The notes under the pieces were generated by a model that saw only the letters and a list, made by a program, of their open reading frames with translations, was not told the origin of the DNA and made no database searches. From positions 1,260,261 to 1,324,260 of the forward strand of contig CM026404.1 in NCBI GenBank assembly GCA_014843695.1: a DNA stretch of 64,000 nucleotides, written 5' to 3'. Position numbers and translations under genes: made by a program. Positions 60,001 through 64,000 of this stretch are shown here, piece after piece. Source of the DNA: Archivesica marissinica (taxonomy: Eukaryota > Mollusca > Bivalvia > Venerida > Vesicomyidae). The first letter of the stretch is position 1. Each line of letters opens with the position of its first letter.

Positions 60001-61360
60001 GGGAAGGGGGTACACCCCAAGTGGGAAGGGGGGTACACCCCAAGTGGGAGGGGTATACCCCAAGTGGGAAGGGGGCACACCCCAAGTGGAAAGGGGGTAC
60101 ACCCCAAGTGGGAGGGGGCACACCCCAAGTGGGAAGGGGGCACACCCCAAGTGGGAGGGGGCACACCCCAAGTGGGAGGGGGCACACCCCAAGTGGAAGG
60201 GGGCACACCCCAAGTGGGATATACCCCAAGTGGGAAGGGGCACACCCCAAGTGGAAGGGGGCACACACCCCAAACACACCCAAGTGGGAAACCAAGTGGG
60301 GCACCCCAAGTGGGAAGGGGGCACACCCCAAGTGGGAAGGGGGCACACCCCAAGTGGGAGGGGGCACACCCCAAGTGGAAAGGGGGCACACCCCAAGTGG
60401 AAGGGGGGCACACCCCAAGTGGGAAGGGGATATATCCCAAGTGGAAGGGGGGCACATCCCAAGTGGGAGGAGGCACACCCCAAGTGGAAGGGGGGCACAC
60501 CCCAAGTGGGAAGGGGGCACACCCCTAGTGGAAGGGGGCACACCCCAAGTGGAAGGGGGCATACCCCAAGTGGGAAGGGGGCACACCCCAATGGGAGGGG
60601 GATATACCCCAAGTGGGAAGGGGGCACACCCCAAGTGGGAGGGGGCACACCCCATATGGGAAGGGGGTACACCCCAAGTGGGAAGGGGGGTACACCCCAA
60701 GTGGGAGGGGATATACCCCAAGTGGGAAGGGGGCACACCCCAAGTGGAAAGGGGGTACACCCCAAGTGGGAGGGGGCACACCCCAAGTGGGAAGGGGGCA
60801 CACCCCAAAGGGGGGGGCACACCCCAAGTGGGAGGGGGCACAACCCCAAGTGGAAGGGGGCAAACCCCAAGTGGGAGGGGGGGCACACCCCAAGTGGGAG
60901 GGGGCACACCCCAAGTGGAAGGGGGCACACCCCAAGTGGGAGGGGGGGCACACCCCAAGTGGGAGGGGGGCACACCCCAAGTGGGAAGGGGGTACACCCC
61001 AAGTGGGAGGGGGTACACCCCAAGTGGGAGGGGGCACACCCATGTCCTTTGTACACTTGTATGCATTTTGTTATATTTCTTAATACGTACCTTTGATTAA
61101 ATAATAAATATAGATACTGTTTTTATTATTATTTGGGCCTCTATTTAATACCTATTCTATTCCTGTTTTCAGCCACCACTTCCAAAATGGGAATGAATGC
61201 CACATTTAGGAAGATCTACCAAAGCCAAGGCTTCAAGGGTTTGTATAGAGGTGTCACTCTGAACATGATGAAGGTGGCACCAGTCGCTGCCATTACGTAC
61301 TATACGTACAGGGCAGTCCAAAATATTTTCACACCTAAAGATGACCCTAAAAAAAAATAA
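26923..61360 (+). CDS. ATP-Mg/phosphate-type mitochondrial carrier (SCaMC/SLC25A23-25/41-like) with an unrecognised two-TM N-terminal region
   Basis: Seen: exons 26923-27065, 31377-31447, 31742-31921, 42461-42726, 43530-43907, 45456-45623, 46267-46362, 57468-57635, 58166-58310 and 61173-61360 join in phase to about 600 codons. Residues 317-590 form a full carrier: PLDRLK (337-342), PME/VLK (432-437, split by an intron) and PFALVR (527-532), plus [12 protein letters not shown] and [11 protein letters not shown] typical of SCaMC. Known: these proteins exchange ATP-Mg and phosphate across the inner mitochondrial membrane, and most carry N-terminal EF-hands. Here residues 1-220 have no EF-hand but two hydrophobic stretches (about 13-30 and 107-127), followed by a very acidic linker. 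The carrier identity is firm. That exons 1-4 belong to the same transcript is inferred from phase only. Exons 6 and 7 appear again at 51951 and 52710. Confidence 0.75.
27105..29457. repeat. 50-bp minisatellite with higher-order structure (gene 2 intron 1)
   Basis: About 47 units containing CTGTAGTGGTACATATCTA, TGTCTATTGAATATTTTAC and one of three spacers (CTAGCAGGA, ATAGAATGA, ATAGACTGA). The order of spacers and of the TAGTTGT variant recurs with a period near 350-400 bp from about 28180. The array resumes at 31335 after the hAT element and ends about 20 bases before the exon 2 acceptor. Confidence 0.96.
29458..31334 (+). mobile_element. hAT DNA transposon, internally deleted, 1877 bp
   Basis: Starts CAGTGGCGCCGCGCC and ends GGCGCGCCTG. 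The reverse complement of the right end (CAGGCGCGCCGCGC) matches the left end, giving short TIRs starting CAG as in hAT. The element interrupts the 50-bp array. Only ATATC (5 bp) is clearly repeated at the two flanks, not the usual 8 bp. Confidence 0.85.
29517..30809 (+). pseudogene. hAT transposase, N-terminally truncated and frameshifted
   Basis: An open frame leads into [15 protein letters not shown] (RNase-H-fold region) and MKASKVMRD at 29649, continues with [10 protein letters not shown] and ends in the C-terminal hATC dimerisation motif [18 protein letters not shown]. Just after it one A appears missing in an A-run near 30648, so the frame stops at 30674. The next frame carries on as [18 protein letters not shown] and ends at about 30809. 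The BED-type DNA-binding end and much of the catalytic core are absent. Resembles the ZMYM1/TTF-type hAT proteins. Not functional as read. Confidence 0.85.
31377..31447 (+). CDS. Gene 2 exon 2
   Basis: Acceptor CTCATTGCAG|TTGC, donor ACAG|GTACTA, phase 2 in and 1 out. It encodes [20 protein letters not shown] plus QET. A Cys pair at its start is the only notable feature. Confidence 0.55.
31742..31921 (+). CDS. Gene 2 exon 3 (transmembrane segment)
   Basis: Acceptor TTGTTTCAG|GATTTG, donor AAAAG|GTAAGT, phase 1 in and 1 out. It encodes [19 protein letters not shown] and then a clear membrane span ([20 protein letters not shown]) followed by ARK. Confidence 0.6.
31988..32215 (-). mobile_element. 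SINE family C, reverse
   Basis: Reversed tail (TTATACAAATTTATTCGAG, ACTTATATTAATCACTCT), body (AATGCCTTGTCTAAGGGCAC) and B-box-like GGGGCTCAAACTCC. Confidence 0.85.
32216..33688. other. Intron 3 left part: old dispersed repeat monomers and unique DNA
   Basis: Three diverged copies of a roughly 130-bp monomer are visible near 32628, 32775 and 32888 (AAACCACAATGTCCAGAG, AAACCACACTGCCCAAAT, AAACCACAATTTCCAGAG). Short open frames here have no domains. GAAAACCGGTATG also occurs at 44288. Confidence 0.5.
33689..42359. repeat. 22-bp satellite, 8.7 kb, about 390 units (gene 2 intron 3)
   Basis: Units are GTAACATTGTATCATTGTCC followed by AA or CA, with 14-bp units that lack TATCATTG scattered through. 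Rare marker variants recur at fixed distances: TCTAAG at 34821/37271 and 35208/37658 (2450 bp), TTCCAG at 35801/38272 (2471 bp), and AAGTATC at 34471/36921/39918 (2450 and 2997 bp). So the array itself contains duplicated blocks of about 2.5 and 3.0 kb. The right end (after about 40850) is the most uniform. Confidence 0.98.
42461..42726 (+). CDS. Gene 2 exon 4 (basic cytosolic-type segment)
   Basis: Acceptor TATTTTCAG|GAGCAC, donor GACAAA|GTAAGT, phase 1 in and 0 out. The product begins with a basic stretch ([16 protein letters not shown]) after the membrane span of exon 3 and ends [15 protein letters not shown]. No domain recognised. Read-through of the donor would stop at 42822. Confidence 0.55.
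43530..43907 (+). CDS. Gene 2 exon 5 (acidic linker and first carrier helix)
   Basis: Acceptor CTTGTAG|ATTATA, donor TTTCAG|GTGAGA, phase 0 on both sides, 126 codons. The first 90 residues are Glu/Asp/Lys/Ser-rich ([12 protein letters not shown]). Then [19 protein letters not shown] and [11 protein letters not shown] give helix 1 and the first carrier signature. If exons 1-4 are a different gene, translation could start at Met 43578. Confidence 0.85.
44495..44578. repeat. TATATAGTTACGTTACG tandem repeat, short allele (copy A)
   Basis: A few units of an A/T-rich repeat with TAGTTACGTTACGTTATA. The same repeat is far longer at 48188-48492 and 50669-51077. Confidence 0.9.
44582..44852 (-). mobile_element. 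SINE family E, reverse (copy A side)
   Basis: (GT)n end, reversed tail (TTACGTTTATTTATCGTCG), body (GTGTAAAGCACCGACACGAA) and head (GGATCGAACCTGCGATCCC). The same insertion is present at 51078-51333. Confidence 0.85.
45456..45623 (+). CDS. Gene 2 exon 6 (carrier, first copy)
   Basis: Acceptor ATATCAG|GTACAC, donor GAGCAG|GTAAGA, phase 0 on both sides, 56 codons. It encodes [34 protein letters not shown] and [19 protein letters not shown]: the matrix helix and even-numbered helix of repeat 1. Confidence 0.92.
46066..46195. repeat. Tandem duplication, about 66 bp, present only in copy A
   Basis: TAGTAACTACATGATGCAGT, followed by the same flanking bases, occurs twice in a row here and once at the matching place in copy B (about 52585). 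Confidence 0.9.
46267..46362 (+). CDS. Gene 2 exon 7 (carrier, first copy)
   Basis: Acceptor GTGTTTTAG|TTGAAG, donor ATGGAG|GTAAGA, phase 0 on both sides, 32 codons. It encodes [20 protein letters not shown] and ends at QALIYPME, the start of the second carrier signature, which continues as VLK in exon 8. Confidence 0.92.
46430..47184. repeat. 38-bp minisatellite (copy A), cut by the N gap
   Basis: Units contain GGTGTTCATGCTCACAATCA and GTATTAGAA. Starts about 60 bases after the exon 7 donor and runs into the gap. The same array follows the second exon 7 copy at 52865-53695. Confidence 0.96.
47185..48184. other. Assembly gap, exactly 1000 N
   Basis: A round-number gap placed between two repeat arrays. 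Its real size is unknown. Open frames that cross it are artefacts. Confidence 0.99.
48188..48492. repeat. TATATAGTTACGTTACG tandem repeat, left of the LINE
   Basis: Units of ATATATAGTTACGTTA and TATAGTTATA, continuing at 50669-51077 on the other side of the inserted LINE. Confidence 0.93.
48493..50668 (-). mobile_element. Non-LTR retrotransposon (LINE), 5'-truncated
   Basis: Inserted within the TATATAGTTACG array. The 3' end carries AATAAAGATT and a short (CAGT)n tail (plus-strand GACTGACTGACTGACTGA at 48494-48511). The 5' end stops abruptly inside coding sequence at about 50664, as usual for incomplete reverse transcription. Subfamily not settled: Jockey/CR1/I-like by domain layout. Confidence 0.85.
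48743..50664 (-). CDS. LINE reverse transcriptase (C-terminal part of ORF2)
   Basis: About 640 codons without a stop. RT motifs in order: [47 protein letters not shown] (catalytic Asp), [15 protein letters not shown] and FADDISLIA (catalytic Asp pair). A CCHC knuckle [19 protein letters not shown] lies near the C-terminus. The endonuclease domain and any ORF1 are lost by 5' truncation, so the copy cannot move alone. The intact frame implies a recent insertion. Confidence 0.9.
50669..51077. repeat. TATATAGTTACGTTACG tandem repeat, right of the LINE
   Basis: Same units as 48188-48492. It leads into the SINE at 51078. Confidence 0.93.
51078..51333 (-). mobile_element. SINE family E, reverse (copy B side)
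   Basis: Same insertion as 44582-44852 with a few base differences. Confidence 0.85.
51951..52118 (+). CDS. Gene 2 exon 6, second copy
   Basis: Same splice sites and phase as 45456-45623. Six base differences were counted (GTA/GTG, AGG/AGA, ATC/ATT, ATA/ATT, CAA/CAG, ATA/ATT) and all are synonymous, so the protein is identical. Best read as the other haplotype of the same exon. Including both copies in one transcript would repeat half a carrier module. Confidence 0.85.
52710..52805 (+). CDS. Gene 2 exon 7, second copy
   Basis: Same splice sites and phase as 46267-46362. One base differs (GGAATA/GGAGTA), giving Ile or Val at one position. Confidence 0.85.
52865..53695. repeat. 38-bp minisatellite (copy B), about 22 units
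   Basis: Same units as 46430-47184 (GGTGTTCATGCTCACAATCA). Unit variants differ at AAATGCATG / AAGTGCACG / AAGTGCACA. Confidence 0.96.
53809..54235. repeat. 40-bp tandem repeat with 33-bp variants, about 11 units
   Basis: Units contain CTTACATCTTAATGATAAAT and AAACCATGACAAG. Some lack the GTGAAGA or GTCAAGA spacer. Preceded at 53699 by CAGGGCCCGCGCTGGC, which could be the end of a lost hAT element. No partner end was found. Confidence 0.9.
54417..57090. repeat. 33-bp minisatellite with 42/43-bp variants, about 75 units (gene 2 intron 7)
   Basis: Core GCGGCTGTAACACCTCAATT plus ATAGCCCCCAATA. Longer units insert an extra AGGCCCCAAT-type segment. A block of about 0.55-0.6 kb (near 54870 and 55580) recurs with the same variant order. 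Confidence 0.96.
57100..57467. other. Unique intronic DNA before exon 8
   Basis: Includes GACGGCGGCCATTTTGGATT but no supported feature. It ends in a normal acceptor. Confidence 0.5.
57468..57635 (+). CDS. Gene 2 exon 8 (carrier repeat 2)
   Basis: Acceptor AATTCCAG|GTCTTG, donor TATGAG|GTAAGT, phase 0 on both sides, 56 codons. [19 protein letters not shown] finishes the second signature. [19 protein letters not shown] is the even-numbered helix with the PFAGIEL contact region. Confidence 0.93.
57815..57945 (+). mobile_element. SINE family B, 5'-truncated
   Basis: GATCGGACAGATGGGTTTTC, CACGAATGACC and the common tail GAGAGTGATTAATATAAGTT. Confidence 0.8.
58166..58310 (+). CDS. Gene 2 exon 9 (carrier repeat 3 start)
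   Basis: Acceptor ATTTGTAG|ACATTA, donor ACACAAG|GTTGGT, phase 0 in and 1 out. It encodes [20 protein letters not shown] and the third signature [13 protein letters not shown]. Ala in place of Asp/Glu and final Arg is the usual SCaMC form. Confidence 0.92.
58452..59519. repeat. 42-bp minisatellite, about 25 units (gene 2 intron 9)
   Basis: Units contain GGTACCTGTCTCGGTGTAAA and CCTGTTTGTGTAGGTAGCAT. The period is a multiple of three, which creates a long antisense open frame (58370-59479) of a 14-residue repeat. It is not supported as coding. Confidence 0.97.
59622..61035. repeat. 22-bp G/C-block minisatellite, about 64 units (gene 2 intron 9)
   Basis: Core AAGTGGGAAGGGGGCACACC followed by CC. 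Variants replace GGGGGCACA by GGGGGTACA or GGGGATATA and the length changes by one or a few bases. Each unit is G-rich then C-rich (GGGGG-CACA-CCCC). A block of about 0.65 kb recurs (59780-60100 is close to 60430-60770). Long open frames on both strands are by-products of low stop density. Confidence 0.97.
61173..61360 (+). CDS. Gene 2 exon 10 (carrier C-terminus, stop)
   Basis: Acceptor TGTTTTCAG|CCACCA, phase 1 in. It encodes [31 protein letters not shown] and a lysine-rich end, stop TAA at 61358-61360. RGVTLNMMK is the usual contact motif of the last carrier helix. AATAAA overlaps the stop codon, so the true poly(A) signal is unclear. Confidence 0.93.
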
Positions 61361-61432
61361 ACAAACCTGCAATATTTATTTAACGACATTATTACTTATT
61401 TTATCATGCTCTTATATTATTACTGTTATCTT

Positions 61433-62592
61433 ACCTTCATATTATTTTATATTGATATTATTTTACCTTCATATTATTTTATATTGATATTATTTTACCT
61501 TCATATTATTTTATATTGATATTATTTTACCTTCATATTATTTTACCTTCATATTATTTTACATATTATTTTACCTTCATATTATTTTACCTTCATATTA
61601 TTTTACCTTCATATTATCTTACCTTCATATTATTTTATATTGATATTATTTTACCTTCATATTATTTTACCTTCATATTATTTTATATTGATATAAAAAA
61701 CCCATATTATTTTAATTACCTTCATATTATTTTATATTGATATTATTTTACCTTCATATTATTTTACCTTCATATTATTTTACATATTATTTACCTTCAA
61801 AACCCAAAACCCAAACACCCAAAAAATATTATTTTACCTTCATATTTTTTACCTTCATATTATTTTATATTGATATATTTACCTTCATATTATTTTACCT
61901 TCATATTATTTTACCTTCATATTATTATATATTGATATTATTTTACCTTCATATTATTTTATATTGATATTATTTTACCTTCATATTATTTTACCTTCAT
62001 ATTATTTTACATATTATTTTACCTTCATATTATTTTACCTTCATATTATTTTACCTTCATATTATCTTACCTTCATATTATTTTATATTGATATTATTTT
62101 ACCTTCATATTATTTTACCTTCATATTATTTTATATTGATATTATTTTACCTTCATATTATTTTACCTTCATATTATTTTATATTGATATTATTTTACCT
62201 TCATATTATTTTACCTTCATATTATTTTACCTTCATATTATTATATATTGATATTATTTTACCTTCATATTATTTTATATTGATATTATTTTACCTTATA
62301 TATTTACCTTCATATTATCTTACCTTCATATTATCTTACCTTCATATTATCTTACCTTCATATTATCTTACCTTCATATTATCTTACCTTCATATTATCT
62401 TACCTTCATATTATCTTACCTTCATATTATCTTACCTTCATATTATCTTACCTTCATATTATTTTACCTTCATATTATCTTACCTTCATATTATCTTACC
62501 TTCATATTATTTTACCTTCATATTATCTTACCTTCATATTATTTTACCTTCATATTATTTTACCTTCATATTATCTTACCTTCATATTATTA
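61433..62592. repeat. 16-bp A/T-rich minisatellite in the 3' flank or 3' UTR of gene 2
   Basis: Units TTACCTTCATATTATT, with TTACCTTCATATTATC dominating after 62300 and interspersed TATATTGATATTATT units. An approx. 0.45-kb block (61490-61740) is repeated at about 61960. Starts only 70 bases after the stop codon. Confidence 0.96.
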
Positions 62593-62774
62593 TAATATAC
62601 TATATTTATTGTGTGGTAAGCAAAAGGTTTCTTTTTGTGTGGTTACCGGTAATATGTTGGCAGGTGCTAGATCAGAGAAGACACAGCAAAGAGATGATGG
62701 CGCCCTTGAAGAAATGGCTAATAGATGGTGGAACATGTAAAAGAAAGAATTACATGCAGCTAAAGTGGCACAGG

Positions 62775-62885
62775 CAGAAACAGGGACAGAGCACAGGCAA
62801 TGACTGAAACAGGGACAGAGCACAGGCAATGACTGAAACAGGGACAGAGCACAGGCAAGGATTGAAACAGGGAAAGAAGAGCAGA
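62775..62885. repeat. 29-bp tandem repeat, 3-4 units
   Basis: Units GAAACAGGGACAGAGCACAG plus GCAATGACT. The last unit is diverged. Confidence 0.93.
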
Positions 62886-63116
62886 GAATGTGAATTATTA
62901 AAATAAATGATACAAATCTAATACCAAATGTTATTTTGTAATTTTAGTTTTATGTTGGGAATATCCGTATTATGACTCGCCACAAGGAAAATGGCCCAAT
63001 TGAGAGTGTTTGACCAGTGTAACTCCTAACATTTCTCATTAGAATAAATGTGTCGGCAACTAACTGCGATCACAGATGTTCAAGCGTTAGCGATCTTATT
63101 TAGTGTATGTGTCGTG

Positions 63117-63760
63117 CGGAAATCATTGCATTACCATGTACATGTCGGGTAAACATTGTACAATCGTGAAAAGTGTGCACCCGTACTATGTTTGCATAAA
63201 ATGCCATTCAACTGTTGATTTAATGAAAACCCTGGTCTAGGCGTGCACCCGTACTATGTTTGCATCAAATGACATTCAACTGTTGATTTAATGAAAACCC
63301 TGGTCTAGGCGTGCACCCGTACTATGTTTGCATCAAATGACATTCAACTGTTGATTTAATGAAAACCCTGGTCTAGGCGTGCAAGAGAAATGTGTGAATG
63401 TATGCAAAGGCTTTGAATCATTGATTTGATAGATTTTCGAGTATACACATCGAATACATCAACATTGTATATTTACATTACAAGGCTCTCAGAAGTCTCG
63501 GCCCGGCCGGCTCTCAGAAGTGTGGGCCCGGCCCGCTTCAATTTGTGAAATTGCGCGTACACACGGCACTTCTCGTGCACGCCTGGACCATGTACGGGTG
63601 CACGCCTGAACCATGTACGGGTGCACGCCTGGACCAAGGTTTTCACTAAATCAGCAGTTGAATGTCATTTGGTGCACACAAAGCATGGGTGCACACTTTT
63701 CACGATTGTAGAATGGTTACCCGACAATGTACGTGGTGATGTAATCATTTCCGAGGGACA
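63117..63760. mobile_element. Foldback-type inverted-repeat element
   Basis: The left arm begins CGGAAATCATTGCATTACCA and contains TCGGGTAAACATTGTACAAT. The right arm ends in the reverse (TTACCCGACAATGTACGTGG, GATGTAATCATTTCCG). The left arm holds three 68-bp units (GTGCACCCGTACTATGTTTG... at 63183, 63251, 63319). The right arm holds inverted fragments of them. A GC-rich spacer (63485-63560) lies between. Confidence 0.75.
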
Positions 63761-63803
63761 GATAAAGTAAAAAGACTGCTACATATAATTTTCATAATTA
63801 ATG

Positions 63804-64000
63804 GCCTCAAGTATATATTACATTGTTATTTAATATACATAGTGGATTGTGCCTCAAGTATATATTACATTGTTGTTTAATATACATAGTGGATTGTGCC
63901 TCAAGTATATATTACATTGTTGTTTAATATACATAGTGGATTGTGCCTCAAGTATATATTACATTGTTGTTTAATATACATAGTGGATTGTGCCTCAAGT
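63804..64000. repeat. 47-bp tandem repeat running off the right edge
   Basis: Units GCCTCAAGTATATATTACAT plus TGTTGTTTAATATACATAGT and GGATTGT. Starts are at 63804, 63851 and 63898. At least four units. Confidence 0.97.

Noticed and set aside
59515..61096. Long open frames (up to 513 codons) on both strands of the G/C-block array
   Set aside because: The unit is 22 bp and almost stop-free in all frames, so long frames on both strands arise automatically. It lies in an intron of the carrier gene and has no start or splice context.

Overview
This is an animal nuclear genome window, most likely from a mollusc and probably a bivalve. It has intron-split genes with GT-AG junctions, several families of tRNA-headed SINEs, hAT DNA transposons, a non-LTR retrotransposon, and a very heavy load of tandem repeats inside introns. 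The species call is an inference. Position 47185-48184 is a run of exactly 1000 N, a scaffold gap.

Gene 1 (minus strand, 19834 down past base 1) is an orthologue of HLTF (helicase-like transcription factor, a SNF2/RAD5-type fork-remodelling translocase). I traced seven phase-consistent coding exons giving 373 codons: a short N-terminus, an acidic run, the HIRAN domain, the start of the SNF2 domain, and the Walker A exon (GILADDMGLGKT). The rest of the ATPase, the RING finger and the helicase C-terminal half lie left of the window. Intron 6 (1790-8989) is almost entirely tandem arrays. One array starts a few bases from the exon 6 donor. Another actually contains the exon 7 splice acceptor as its last unit.

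Region 19.9-26.9 kb is mostly unique intergenic DNA with SINE pieces, two degraded PHD-like zinc-finger fragments and a CRE/CCAAT motif pair that may be the HLTF promoter.

Gene 2 (plus strand, 26923-61360) ends in a complete mitochondrial carrier domain of the ATP-Mg/phosphate (SCaMC, SLC25A23/24/25/41) type. Ten phase-compatible exons give about 600 codons. The first four encode an unrecognised N-terminal region with two hydrophobic segments and no EF-hands. Whether this is one gene or two needs transcript evidence. Its introns hold a 50-bp array broken by a hAT element (intron 1), an 8.7-kb 22-bp satellite with higher-order structure (intron 3), and six further arrays. Carrier exons 6 and 7 occur twice, on either side of the N gap. 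Six of the seven base differences between the exon copies are synonymous, and a LINE insertion is present on one side only. This looks more like two haplotypes placed in series than a real duplication.

The last 2.6 kb holds a 3' flanking 16-bp array, a large foldback element and a 47-bp array running off the end.

I found no prokaryotic features, no CRISPR, no rRNA and no convincing functional tRNA gene. The most unusual signal is the repeated association of minisatellites with splice junctions, above all the acceptor-containing 29-bp array at the HLTF Walker A exon and a nascent 37-bp acceptor duplication at HLTF exon 5.
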